The notes: generated by a model not told the origin, from the sequence alone. Positions 36,104 to 45,095 are shown, numbered from the stretch's first letter. The stretch is 64,000 nucleotides of DNA from an uncultured Solobacterium sp. (GCA_900552125.1 URYK01000002.1:1-64000), one strand, 5' to 3'. Made by a program: numbers and translations.

Positions 36104-36407
36104 CACTTCCTAGGTCTGAGCAGATATACAGTCCCCGATATACTGCCTGTATGGACGCCAGATCTTCTGTTTTGAGGTTGCTTTTCTTTGCCGTGCATAA
36201 GAGTTCCTTGCATGCAAAGAGCAGGGAATGTATCAGATCATTTTTTCTCTGTCTTACCGTGAGCAGGTACTCCACCATCTGCGTTTCATCGATCATATGA
36301 GCCTTATATCGTTCAATGACATCACTTTCGTTTTCGTTATATGTTTCTATTGCGTTTTTCAATTTATGCAGGGTCTTCTCATGCATATTATCTAAGGTGT
36401 TTTCCAT
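36087..36407 (-). CDS. hypothetical helical protein, 106 residues
   Basis: Not recognised. A soluble helical protein lying between the PcfB-like gene and the coupling-protein genes, with gggag 9 bases before the ATG and a 17-base overlap with the next gene. Probably part of the coupling module. Confidence 0.65.
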   Translation of the reverse strand: MENTLDNMHEKTLHKLKNAIETYNENESDVIERYKAHMIDETQMVEYLLTVRQRKNDLIHSLLFACKELLCTAKKSNLKTEDLASIQAVYRGLYICSDLGSDDLEN

Positions 36408-36413
36408 CGCTTA

Positions 36414-37085
36414 TCACTCCCTTCCTTTTAGTTCGATATCCATCTGTTTGGCTTTGACTTGCTCCTGTTTCGCCTTTTTCATGACTTCCTTATGCTGTTT
36501 CGCCTTGTCTATCTTTTCGCGGATGCTCGTATTGCGTTCTTCCAGCCTTTCGCATATGAGTTCCCATTTATTGATATCCGTGCTGCGAAAAGTCAGAAGA
36601 TAATCGTCCTTCTTCAGCAGAGGCATGTTAGGTTCTTTCGGATCCATGACTTCTTTTCCGTATGCATCCGTAAGGATGAATGCTTTCAGCACATCATTGT
36701 CCCTTGTGTTCAGGATCTCACCATCTCTATATTTCCTGTCATATAGTTCCTCAAGATTGGAAGGGCGAGACCTAAGATGAAAATCCACACCATATCGCTG
36801 GCAGGATCTCTGTAGGAATAATGCATCATCTTTGGAAACAGATGCCTTTACGACATCACTTTTTTTCTTCTCAGCAATGCGTAGAAAATCGATCTCATCT
36901 GAAAACTTTCTACCTTTATTGACTCGAAGATAATCCTTGTAGGCATTTTCTCCGGATCTTTCTGATGCGACCTTCAGCTGCCATATGGCATCTCTAAGGA
37001 CATGAGTCATAGATGTACCTACCGACCAGCCAATGGTCACCAGACCCTGCATCAGTTCCTTTGTCATATATCCGCTATCTGCCAT
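36414..37085 (-). CDS. PcfB-like (DUF3801) conjugation protein
   Basis: The 223-residue protein begins with a helical segment (MTKELMQGLVTIGWSVGTS). Its middle, with FLRIAEKKKSDVVKASVSKDDALFLQRSCQRYGVDFHLRS, fits the DUF3801/PcfB pattern of proteins encoded beside the coupling protein in Gram-positive elements. The C-terminal part is a charged coiled coil. It probably helps recruit substrate to VirD4. ATG at 37085 fits aaggag upstream. Confidence 0.7.
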   Translation of the reverse strand: MADSGYMTKELMQGLVTIGWSVGTSMTHVLRDAIWQLKVASERSGENAYKDYLRVNKGRKFSDEIDFLRIAEKKKSDVVKASVSKDDALFLQRSCQRYGVDFHLRSRPSNLEELYDRKYRDGEILNTRDNDVLKAFILTDAYGKEVMDPKEPNMPLLKKDDYLLTFRSTDINKWELICERLEERNTSIREKIDKAKQHKEVMKKAKQEQVKAKQMDIELKGRE

Positions 37086-37335
37086 GTTTACCATCTCCTT
37101 CTTCAGAATCCCTGTTGTATTTTTTTACATCGATCAGAAATACGATAAAAGCTGAAATACACATAAGGATAAGCGAAAATATATTATTGATCAGAAAGGC
37201 AGTCACATAATTCACCCAGTATGAATGGGTAAGCGGAGTCAGACGGATCGCAATCGAGATGAAGATCAGAACCAGTATAGATATAGAGATATAGAGATAT
37301 TTCTTAGATAGGCTGTTCTTGTTCTCTCTCCTCAT
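37075..37335 (-). CDS. small membrane protein, 86 residues
   Basis: Two membrane helices (about 14-33 and 44-67) with a basic N-terminus. gggagg lies 8 bases before ATG 37335. It overlaps both neighbours in the operon, so it is a genuine coupled gene. Not recognised by family. Confidence 0.65.
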   Translation of the reverse strand: MRRENKNSLSKKYLYISISILVLIFISIAIRLTPLTHSYWVNYVTAFLINNIFSLILMCISAFIVFLIDVKKYNRDSEEGDGKHGR

Positions 37336-37597
37336 GCTCCCAACCTCCCTGTGCATCCAAGACAGACTGTTCTACATTCGCTGTATTCTGAGCTTTCGCT
37401 TTTCTGCTTTTGCCGGTCTTATATTTTTCCATTTCGTGTTTCAGCATTTCGCCTGTCTCTTCCCATTTCAGCTGCCTTTCGTACAGCTTTTTCAATTCTG
37501 CTAGCTTGGTATCACTTTCCTTCAGCTTTGTTCTTAGTTCTTCGTTCTTTTTCATTTCACTTGCGTAGATCTTTTTGATCCCCATGTCTTTTACCAT
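37304..37597 (-). CDS. small coiled-coil protein, 97 residues
   Basis: A charged helical protein (MKKNEELRTKLKESDTKLAELKKLYERQ) without membrane segment; not recognised. ATG at 37597 is chosen because aaaggag lies 6 bases upstream. It is the first gene of the long T4SS block, just after palindrome copy 5. Confidence 0.65.
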   Translation of the reverse strand: MVKDMGIKKIYASEMKKNEELRTKLKESDTKLAELKKLYERQLKWEETGEMLKHEMEKYKTGKSRKAKAQNTANVEQSVLDAQGGWEHEEREQEQPI

Positions 37598-37616
37598 CAT
37601 TATCTCCTTTCTAAAA

Positions 37617-37652
37617 ACAAGAAAAGGGAAGGCTTGATCTGTACCTTCCCTT
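37617..37652 (-). terminator. terminator of the giant adhesin gene
   Basis: A 9-bp stem (aagggaagg 37624-37632, ccttccctt 37644-37652) followed by TTTTCTTG on the minus strand, 41 bases after the adhesin stop codon. Confidence 0.75.
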
Positions 37653-37655
37653 GAT

Positions 37656-37691
37656 TTAGCTTGATGTGGCAATATTGCCACATCAAGCTAA
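37656..37691. promoter_or_regulatory. ICE palindrome copy 5 (perfect over 36 bp)
   Basis: The 20-bp core ATGTGGCAATATTGCCACAT (37664-37683) is extended by ttagcttg/caagctaa to a perfect 36-bp palindrome. It begins one base after the adhesin stop codon and precedes the T4SS gene block. Confidence 0.88.
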
Positions 37692-37692
37692 T

Positions 37693-40600
37693 TTATTTTG
37701 CTTTTCTTCTTTTTCTGCTTACAAATACGACTGCGATTCCAGAAATAGCGAATATTCCCACAAGAGCCATAGTATTTGCCGTAACACCTGAATCGACCTT
37801 GATTACAGGCAATAGAACATTGACATATTCAAAGCTATATACTCCATCAACGATAGGTGTATTTTCATCAATGACTACTTTCTTGACCTCATCACTTAAT
37901 TTATAGCCTTGTGGAGCTTTCGTTTCCTTTATGTAGTATGTTCCATATGTTACATCATCAAATCGTGCAACACCTGTTTCTGTATCGCCTTTTACGACGG
38001 CGATTGGATTCTTGCATTCTTCATCAGAATACATTGTGAATTCAAAGTCTTTGGATTTGATGTTTTCCTTCGTTACAGAATCTACTTTATTGACTTCGAT
38101 AGCAACTCTGATCATCTTATCCTTCATCGTTACTTTATCGCCATCACCAGCAGTAAATTCAATTTCTTCCGCAATTTCATATCCGTAAGGAGCTGTGATT
38201 TCCTTCATGATATATTTTTTACCTTCGACAAGATATCTGATAGAGTGAGATTCTTTTCCAGAAATCCATTCATCTACTACATCACCAGTTTCTTTATCGA
38301 TTACCTGAAGTTCAGCACCTTCTAATTCTTCAGAACCTGTTTCCCCAACTTTTGAGAATTCCATTTCTATAGGTTTATTTTCACATGTAATCGTCAATAG
38401 ATCACCATCAGCTTTTACTTCAACTTTATAGATATGGTCATTAACAGTATATCCATCCACTTGTTTTGCTTCCTGTAGATAATATGTACCAAGTTCTAGA
38501 TCGTTAAATCTAGCAATGCCATCCTTATCAGTTTTTGCTGTAGAAAGGATCTCGCTCATATCTTCATTAACAGAAATATTGAATTCGATACCTTCTAATT
38601 TCTTATCAGCATCTAATGTATCAACTTTCTGTACTTCTATAGAACCTCTTGCAAGTTCATTATCGATCTTGCCTTCGTTACCGATCTGAACTACGTAGTT
38701 GGATATATCTTCTCCATGATAAGCAATCTCAAAATCATATTCATTGTCGTTTAGAATGTACTGACCGTTAGTAGAAAGTTCTTTGATGTAATATACACCA
38801 TTAGGGAAATCGAATGTATCAGCTAAAGTCAAATGACCATCTTCATTGATTCCTGAAGTATAGATCAATTGTCCGTTTTCGATAGCAACTCCGCCCATAT
38901 AATCGTAAATATCTTCACGAGCATAGATACCGAATACGATATCTTTATAGGCATCCGGATTCTTGAATACTTCTTGTTCTTCCAATACTTTGGTCATATC
39001 GATATCTACTGTCGGACGTTCATTTTCAAGAGTAGATTCGATCTTCTGAAGCTCGTTCTTCTGATTATCTTCTACTTCGAAATAATGTCTTTCAGTATCC
39101 ACGATATATCCATGAGGTACTTTTGTTTCTCGGTAATAGTAACGTCCTACAGGAAGCTTCTTGCTGACAACGGTTTCCCAATCAGATTCTAGGGTCTGTA
39201 CAGCTTCACCTTCATGATAGTACGTATGGTTACCGATGGTAATATCTTCAGCAGCATAGATTGTGATCTCTGCTCCTAGAATGTTGGATTCCTCCCAAAC
39301 TGGAGATTGTGTTGTTCCAAACTCAGTCTGTCCAGTAACGGTCTGCATGAAGATCTCACCAGATTTGTTCCATTCTAATTGACCGAATACCATTTCATCC
39401 TTCATTTCTACGCTCTGCACTTCGCCAGTATCCTTCACAGTAAATTCTACTTCTTTAGCGATAGCATAACCGTATGGTGAGGATGTTTCTTTTAGGATGT
39501 AAGCTACATTAGGTTCCAATCCTTTAATCAAATGAGGTTTGATGGTTCCATCTTCGTTCTTTCCATCCTGTCCAGAGATCCAGCTTTCGAATACTTCACC
39601 TGGTTTTCCTTTAGGATAGACCATCATATGAGCGCCTTCGATCTCTTCATCATTCGTGATATCTTTCTTTGATACTTCTACTTTCGTGATTTCGTTTTTG
39701 AAATCAGAAGAAAGTTCAACGACCTTGACATCCTGTCCTTTATAGGTTGCATCAAAACCAACTACTTCATCAGATGATGAGTAACCGATAGGAGCTTTGA
39801 TTTCTTTAACATAGTACTCTGCCAATGGAAGATCTACATCAAATTTAGCAATGCCTTTATCATCGCTGTCTGCTGCATAGACACGCTGATCAGCATTTAC
39901 CAAGACTTTTCCATCAGCATTAACGATGTCGTTCTTAGCATAAAGTCCGAATACTGCTCCAGATAATGGTTCATCAGTATCGGCATCTTTTTTCACAACA
40001 GAAAGGTCAACTTTCTGACGTTCATTTGTAATCGTAGCACTGTCGAATACAAGTGCTGTGTACTGATCCTTGTATACAAGTTCAGCTTCCTGTGTTTCTC
40101 CGTTTAGGATGAAACCTTCAGGAGCTTTTACTTCTGTTACTGTATATTTTCCTAATGGAAGTGCTTCTGTCGTTGCAGTTCCATCTTTTCCAGTAGTAAG
40201 CGTAGCTACAAGTTCTCCTTTTCTGTAGAAGTTCTTGCTTACGCCATCCGGATGTTTGATGTTCTCAGCAGCACGTACTTCAAATACCATGCCAGGCAAT
40301 GGTCTGTTTTCATATTGGAAATGATAGTTTCCAGCAGATGATTTGTCCTTAACGGCATTTACTAAAACTTCACCGTTCTTTTCAACCGTGATCTTGCCTT
40401 TGACAAGCTCATCTTTCATTTCGACCTTCTGTACTTCACCTGTATCTTTGATCGTGAACTCAATGCTTTCTGCTTTTAGATAGCCTTTTGGAGCAAGAGT
40501 TTCTTCTAGGATATAGGTTTTTCCTACCAGCATTCCTTTGATTCTATGTGCTTCACGAGTGGATGTCCATTCGTCGATTACTTCACCAGTATCTTTTCTG

Positions 40601-43600
40601 GTTACTCGCATCTTCGCACCAGGAATTTCTACATTTGTCGTAATATCCTTCTTCGTGAAATCCCATTTTGTGATCTCATTCTGGAATTCATAGCTATAAG
40701 TCTGTTTTGCTAGGTCCTGACCTTTATATGTTCCATCTAAAGTATATTTCTTAGCAGTGGAAGCATATCCGTCTGGTGCTTTTGTTTCTCTTACTTCGTA
40801 TGTGCTAAGAGGAAGATCTGCTTTGAACTGTGCTTTTCCATCTTTGCCGGAAGTAACAGTTTCGATCTTGCTGCCAGCTTTAACTAAGACTTTTCCATCA
40901 GCACTGCTGATATCTTCTTTAGCATATAGCGTAAATTCTGCACCTTCCAATGGTTTGGATGTTTCTTTATCTTTCTTGATAACATCTACTTCAATTTTTT
41001 GTCTTTCATTCGTGAAGGATGTTTCATCAAAGACAATTTCAGTTTCCTGATCCTTGTATTTTAATTCCACATCTTTTTCTTCATCGTTATGTACCATTCC
41101 ATCTGGAGCAGTTTTTTCTTTTACATAATACTTTCCAAGAGGCAGTACTTTTGAAGTACTCATTCCATCTTTTCCAGTGGTGATGGTATCGACCAGCTGA
41201 TCTTTTCCATAGATGACAGTACCCTGATTATCTGCGGACATGATATCTTCACGAGCGTAGATTTCAAATACTGCACCTGCCAAAGGTCTTTCTTCATAGT
41301 CAAATACGATATTTCCATCATCATCAGTATGTGTACCGACTAGGACTTCTCCTTCTTTCTTGATTTTGATCTGACCTTTTACTGTAACATCGCTCAATTT
41401 TACGGTAATTACTGGTGTTTCTTCATCTGGCAATGTTTCATAAGCACCATCACTGGTCACTCTGAATTTAACTGGCTCTGTATTCAGGACATAGCCGTTT
41501 GGAGCTTTGATTTCTTCTACCTGATATTCACCTGGTTCTAACACGTCACCTGTCATTACGGAACCGGATTCGTCTGTTTTCCATTCATCAACATAATGAG
41601 GAAGGGGATTCCATTCCCAATAGCCAACGTATTCGTTAGTGTCTAGATCTCTGATCTTGAATGTTGTATCAGCTAAACGTACGATTCTTCCTGTCTCTGC
41701 ATCGTATTTGATCATGGCAATGACAGCTTTGAATTTTCCGTCATTGAATACACGCCAAGGCTGAGGATCACGACTGTCTTCGGAAATCGTTACAGTGAAA
41801 TCAGGTACAGTATAGTGGTCTACTGGTGTTTTAGTTTCACGCACTACATAAGTTCCATATGGAAGTTCATCTGAAACTGCATAGCCTTTTTCATCTGTTA
41901 CTAAGACCTTAGCTGTCTTGCCTTGTGCGTTAGTAGCTACAGGAGCTTTTTCCCAGCTACCGTATTTATCAATATCTTTCTGAGCTTTGATCGTGAATTC
42001 TACACCTGCCAGATTATCAGCTTCACCGGTTCCATTATCAGAAATCTTGATGATGGAGAATGGCTGAGAAATGACACGTTCTTTTGATGTCACAGATTTA
42101 GTTATCAGTGAAACGTTCTGATTTTCATAAGCAATATTTACTTCATATTCTGTTTCATCCAAAGTATAGCCTTTGCTTGGCTGTGTTTCCTTAACTGTGT
42201 ATTTTCCTAGATATAACTGTTCGTCTGTACTTGCATTTCCGTTTTTGTCGGTAGTCAAGGTATCAATCAGAGTACCAGCTTTATAGATGATGCTTCCATC
42301 TGCTGGATCTAGGATATTTTCTTTTGCACGTACTTCATATACGGCACCTTCTAATGTTGCTTCACCTAGAGGTTCTTTTCCAGATACTTTATCTTCTTTA
42401 GATAGAGTGATCTTACCTTTAGCTCTTGTATTCTGAAGAACTGCTTCATAGGTCTTTCCTTCTTCACGGATCTTATATACAAGCTTGTCATCAGAATGTG
42501 TGTATCCGTTAGGAGCAGTTTTTTCAACTAAATAGTAATCTCCATAACGTAGTAGGTCGCTCTTAGCGATACCATTGCTGTTTGTTTTGATATCTCCAAC
42601 ATATTGATCATTGCTCTTATAGATGGAGAAAGTCGTGTTGGCTCTTACGACCGTTTTTCCGCTTTCTTTATCTCGCTTGATTACCTGGATATATCCTTCG
42701 ATAGGCTTATCTGTTCCTGTTACTTCAATTCTTTGTTCATTCTGAGAAACGGTAACATTATAAGCCTGATTATTAAGAACATAGCCAGTAGGGGCAATGA
42801 CCTCTTTTACCGTGTACTGACCGAAGCGCAGATATCCAGATTCTACATAACCAGTTGCAGTTGTAACCAGTCTTTGTAGTTCCTGTCCCTGATCGTTATA
42901 GATAGCATAGGTTGCACCAGCGACCTGCTGTCCAGTTCTGCTATCAGTTTTACGTAATTTGATCTTACCTTTTACCCAATTGTTTCTTGCATTGAAGTCT
43001 GTTGTCTGATTAGGCTGAATCTGCACGGAACGAATTGTGCTGTCCAATACAAGATGATTAGGAACAGCTACTTCCTGCACATAATAAGTACTCTGCATTA
43101 GATCATTCACAGTTACTTCACCATTTCCATCTGTAGTGTATGTTCCAATAGGGGAAGACATATCACTGTTTTTGGAAACCTTGAAGGAAGTGTTAGGTAC
43201 ATAGGCACCGTCTTCATCCTGTTTCGTGATATGAAGAGAACCGTATTTATTAACATTGATCGTTACATTAAATCTAACTGGGTCGCTTCCCTCTAATGGT
43301 GCTACCATCTGTGAAGCATTTCCTTTTACACCATATACAATAGTTGATCTAGAAGATTCACCTTTATATCTAATACCAGTTAATTTTATTGTATCAGGTG
43401 CATCAGCAGTTGGTGTAATCTTTAATGTATCACCGCTCTTAGTAATATTTACTCCATCAACAGACTGGATATCAAATTCACTGACAACACCATTGGAATC
43501 CTTTAATGTTAACGTTTCACCTACATTGACCGTATAATCACTATCTCCGTTGAAGGATGGCTTATCATAATGATGATCAATTTCATTCTGAATCTGTTTT

Positions 43601-44043
43601 TTCATGGATGCATAATTGGATAGATTAGTTTGGTCAACGGTCCATCCTCTTGCTTCCCAGATCATGAACTGAGAAGCCATATACCACTGAGCGGTTTTTC
43701 CATGAGTGTAATAGCCATGATATGCAATCAAATTCATTTTTTCCTTTAAAGGTTCACTAAAATCTGATCTCTCATATCCTGTTGCGCCATTCTGTGCTAT
43801 TGTGGATGGATCGACACAGAATACGACATCGCCATCAAGATACAGCCAAGGAGTATCTGCGTTCCAGTCATTTGTAAGATTACCTTCCAGAGCCGGACCA
43901 TGTGTTGTATAGCTGATGCCTGTTCCAGAACCATAGGTTAATTTCTTACCTGCTGCATAAACTGGCATCTGCATATTGGTCAGAGTCATCAGAAGGGAAG
44001 TCGCAATTACCGTAAGTCGCTTAGTAAACTTCTTAAGGTTCAT
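37693..44043 (-). CDS. giant thioester / Cna-B repeat surface adhesin
   Basis: The 2116-residue protein has a signal peptide cut near Ala30/31. An N-terminal thioester-type domain follows: Cys76 in FCVDP and Gln125 in ASQFMIWEARG would form the internal Cys-Gln bond used for covalent host binding. I count about 17 successive Cna-B/SpaA domains (roughly residues 268-2080), recognisable by repeated G.Y.V.E..AP.GY and a lysine-rich first strand; these often hold isopeptide bonds. It ends with a hydrophobic helix (about 2089-2107) and RKRRKAK. No LPXTG is present; the nearest text is LLPVIKVDSG. aggag precedes the ATG. It is driven from repeat-leader copy A. Confidence 0.9.
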   Translation of the reverse strand: MNLKKFTKRLTVIATSLLMTLTNMQMPVYAAGKKLTYGSGTGISYTTHGPALEGNLTNDWNADTPWLYLDGDVVFCVDPSTIAQNGATGYERSDFSEPLKEKMNLIAYHGYYTHGKTAQWYMASQFMIWEARGWTVDQTNLSNYASMKKQIQNEIDHHYDKPSFNGDSDYTVNVGETLTLKDSNGVVSEFDIQSVDGVNITKSGDTLKITPTADAPDTIKLTGIRYKGESSRSTIVYGVKGNASQMVAPLEGSDPVRFNVTINVNKYGSLHITKQDEDGAYVPNTSFKVSKNSDMSSPIGTYTTDGNGEVTVNDLMQSTYYVQEVAVPNHLVLDSTIRSVQIQPNQTTDFNARNNWVKGKIKLRKTDSRTGQQVAGATYAIYNDQGQELQRLVTTATGYVESGYLRFGQYTVKEVIAPTGYVLNNQAYNVTVSQNEQRIEVTGTDKPIEGYIQVIKRDKESGKTVVRANTTFSIYKSNDQYVGDIKTNSNGIAKSDLLRYGDYYLVEKTAPNGYTHSDDKLVYKIREEGKTYEAVLQNTRAKGKITLSKEDKVSGKEPLGEATLEGAVYEVRAKENILDPADGSIIYKAGTLIDTLTTDKNGNASTDEQLYLGKYTVKETQPSKGYTLDETEYEVNIAYENQNVSLITKSVTSKERVISQPFSIIKISDNGTGEADNLAGVEFTIKAQKDIDKYGSWEKAPVATNAQGKTAKVLVTDEKGYAVSDELPYGTYVVRETKTPVDHYTVPDFTVTISEDSRDPQPWRVFNDGKFKAVIAMIKYDAETGRIVRLADTTFKIRDLDTNEYVGYWEWNPLPHYVDEWKTDESGSVMTGDVLEPGEYQVEEIKAPNGYVLNTEPVKFRVTSDGAYETLPDEETPVITVKLSDVTVKGQIKIKKEGEVLVGTHTDDDGNIVFDYEERPLAGAVFEIYAREDIMSADNQGTVIYGKDQLVDTITTGKDGMSTSKVLPLGKYYVKEKTAPDGMVHNDEEKDVELKYKDQETEIVFDETSFTNERQKIEVDVIKKDKETSKPLEGAEFTLYAKEDISSADGKVLVKAGSKIETVTSGKDGKAQFKADLPLSTYEVRETKAPDGYASTAKKYTLDGTYKGQDLAKQTYSYEFQNEITKWDFTKKDITTNVEIPGAKMRVTRKDTGEVIDEWTSTREAHRIKGMLVGKTYILEETLAPKGYLKAESIEFTIKDTGEVQKVEMKDELVKGKITVEKNGEVLVNAVKDKSSAGNYHFQYENRPLPGMVFEVRAAENIKHPDGVSKNFYRKGELVATLTTGKDGTATTEALPLGKYTVTEVKAPEGFILNGETQEAELVYKDQYTALVFDSATITNERQKVDLSVVKKDADTDEPLSGAVFGLYAKNDIVNADGKVLVNADQRVYAADSDDKGIAKFDVDLPLAEYYVKEIKAPIGYSSSDEVVGFDATYKGQDVKVVELSSDFKNEITKVEVSKKDITNDEEIEGAHMMVYPKGKPGEVFESWISGQDGKNEDGTIKPHLIKGLEPNVAYILKETSSPYGYAIAKEVEFTVKDTGEVQSVEMKDEMVFGQLEWNKSGEIFMQTVTGQTEFGTTQSPVWEESNILGAEITIYAAEDITIGNHTYYHEGEAVQTLESDWETVVSKKLPVGRYYYRETKVPHGYIVDTERHYFEVEDNQKNELQKIESTLENERPTVDIDMTKVLEEQEVFKNPDAYKDIVFGIYAREDIYDYMGGVAIENGQLIYTSGINEDGHLTLADTFDFPNGVYYIKELSTNGQYILNDNEYDFEIAYHGEDISNYVVQIGNEGKIDNELARGSIEVQKVDTLDADKKLEGIEFNISVNEDMSEILSTAKTDKDGIARFNDLELGTYYLQEAKQVDGYTVNDHIYKVEVKADGDLLTITCENKPIEMEFSKVGETGSEELEGAELQVIDKETGDVVDEWISGKESHSIRYLVEGKKYIMKEITAPYGYEIAEEIEFTAGDGDKVTMKDKMIRVAIEVNKVDSVTKENIKSKDFEFTMYSDEECKNPIAVVKGDTETGVARFDDVTYGTYYIKETKAPQGYKLSDEVKKVVIDENTPIVDGVYSFEYVNVLLPVIKVDSGVTANTMALVGIFAISGIAVVFVSRKRRKAK

Positions 44044-44075
44044 TTTTTCATTCTCCTCTCAAATTCATATTAAAA

Positions 44076-44099
44076 AAGCCAGTTATCCTTAACTGACTT
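44076..44099 (-). terminator. attenuator-like hairpin in the adhesin leader
   Basis: A 6-bp perfect stem, extended by a wobble pair to about 10 bp (44076-44085 with 44090-44099), is followed on the minus strand by a T run. It lies about 30 bases before the adhesin start and downstream of promoter copy A, so it can terminate the leader transcript. Confidence 0.7.
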
Positions 44100-44199
44100 G
44101 TTTATATATAGGAATTACTATTCTCTAATTAATAAGCTTGTATATCTATTAAGCGAGAATACACCTTTTACATCATTCACTGCTAGCTTGCTAGCAGCC

Positions 44200-44235
44200 T
44201 TATAAAAAGTTCACCCATTTACCTAAAAGTTTCAT
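44200..44235 (-). CDS. possible 11-residue leader peptide of the adhesin gene
   Basis: The reading MKLLGKWVNFL lies in the leader between promoter copy A and the attenuator hairpin, with aggcagg about 8 bases upstream of the ATG. An 8-bp hairpin (ctgctagc/gctagcag, about 44180-44197) follows directly. Leader-peptide attenuation is possible but not proven by sequence. Confidence 0.35.
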   Translation of the reverse strand: MKLLGKWVNFL

Positions 44236-44262
44236 TAGGATTACCTGCCTTTCTTTCATAAG

Positions 44263-44356
44263 AAAAGAACCTGTACATTTCACAGGTCCTTATCTCTATT
44301 TCTTCCACGATACTATTTTAGAACACGCAATTGACAAAAAAACCGACACATTGCAT
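44263..44356 (-). promoter_or_regulatory. repeated promoter-attenuator module, copy A
   Basis: On the minus strand: an ATGCAAT/ATTGC arm pair around TTGTCA (44332-44337), a 16-base spacer, TAGTAT (44310-44315), then a conserved leader with the hairpin GGACCTGT-N7-ACAGGTTC and TTTT (44263-44289). It drives the giant adhesin gene. Confidence 0.8.
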
Positions 44357-44380
44357 ATTTTTTCTAACTTTTTTATTTAT

Positions 44381-44398
44381 TGTGGCAACATTTCCACA
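44381..44398. promoter_or_regulatory. ICE palindrome copy 6 (two mismatches)
   Basis: TGTGGCAACATTTCCACA differs from the consensus at two of 18 positions. It lies upstream of promoter copy A and after the stop codons at 44407 and 44420. Confidence 0.65.
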
Positions 44399-44406
44399 TT
44401 TTAAAT

Positions 44407-44442
44407 TCAAATGATTTTACTAGCATAATTCGGTGTTTCCAT
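44407..44442 (-). CDS. possible micropeptide METPNYASKII
   Basis: An 11-codon reading overlaps the end of the 44420-44986 gene in another frame. Its start resembles the 22-residue peptide at 45000-45068 (MDTPNYVIQ) at DNA and peptide level, which suggests a partial duplication. A good ribosome-binding site is missing, so it may be a relic. Confidence 0.3.
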   Translation of the reverse strand: METPNYASKII

Positions 44443-44986
44443 TATTTCTCTTTTTCTTAACTTTCAAACGATTTTTCTTATATATTTTATTATCAGAAAA
44501 TTTATCATCTTTAAATTTAAAAGGCGAGTTTTCTTCAATTATTTTTATGAAATCAATATCTGATGTAAATCTCATATCTAAATCTATGCCAAAACTGTCT
44601 CTTTGTATTTTTATTGGTTTGTCTGAAATAGTGTCATCAATCTTGTAGCGATAAAATTCTCTCGTTGTTTTACCATAAATAAATATTTTTGTTGGCTCAG
44701 ATTCCACTACAATTTTTGAAATATCAGAATATTTCATCTTAACTATTCGTTTTTTAATCAGCTTTCCAGTATAGCTTTGTCTCGGATAGTATGCTAAATA
44801 ATCATCATAAAATCGTAACTCCATAGGAAAAGGTAACAATTCATATTTTTTTCTATAAAGTGTCATACCAAAAATATAAGACAAAAAGAAACATAAAAGA
44901 AGCAAATATCCATCAAAAATATCAATATCATAAGTAAATGTGACAAAAATAAAAATTCCTAATAGTATTCCAAATAAGATTCTCAA
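44420..44986 (-). CDS. small membrane protein with PH-like cytoplasmic part
   Basis: The 188-residue protein has two N-terminal membrane helices (about 3-21 and 26-43) and a basic cytoplasmic part with beta-type pattern (DYLAYYPRQSYTGKLIKKRIVKMKYSDISKIVVE) resembling small PH-like YcxB-type domains; this is an inference. The start is an in-frame TTG at 44986 without a clear ribosome-binding site, 13 bases after the micropeptide gene, so it may be translated by coupling. Confidence 0.5.
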   Translation of the reverse strand: MRILFGILLGIFIFVTFTYDIDIFDGYLLLLCFFLSYIFGMTLYRKKYELLPFPMELRFYDDYLAYYPRQSYTGKLIKKRIVKMKYSDISKIVVESEPTKIFIYGKTTREFYRYKIDDTISDKPIKIQRDSFGIDLDMRFTSDIDFIKIIEENSPFKFKDDKFSDNKIYKKNRLKVKKKRNNGNTELC

Positions 44987-44999
44987 ATATACAAGTAAT

Positions 45000-45068
45000 T
45001 TATTTTTTTACTTTTACTTCAGTATAGATTGCTTCCTTTGCTTGTATTACATAATTCGGTGTATCCAT
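45000..45068 (-). CDS. 22-residue micropeptide
   Basis: The peptide MDTPNYVIQAKEAIYTEVKV plus KK has a strong aaggagg (45077-45083) 8 bases before its ATG and lies directly behind promoter-attenuator copy B, so expression is likely. It is amphipathic and charged, without signal peptide. Its N-terminus is repeated in the reading at 44407-44442. Function unknown; a leader, signal or regulatory peptide is possible. Confidence 0.55.
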   Translation of the reverse strand: MDTPNYVIQAKEAIYTEVKVKK

Positions 45069-45095
45069 TATTTTTTCCTCCTTAACTTCCATGAG

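Noticed and set aside
37693..37800. A sortase signal at the adhesin C-terminus
   Set aside because: LLPVIKVDSG is not an LPXTG-type motif, and no sortase gene is present to suggest a variant signal.
43990..44419. A c-di-GMP riboswitch or T-box in the adhesin leader
   Set aside because: Adhesin genes often have such leaders, but neither the GEMM core nor the T-box motif AGGGTGGNACCGCG could be found.
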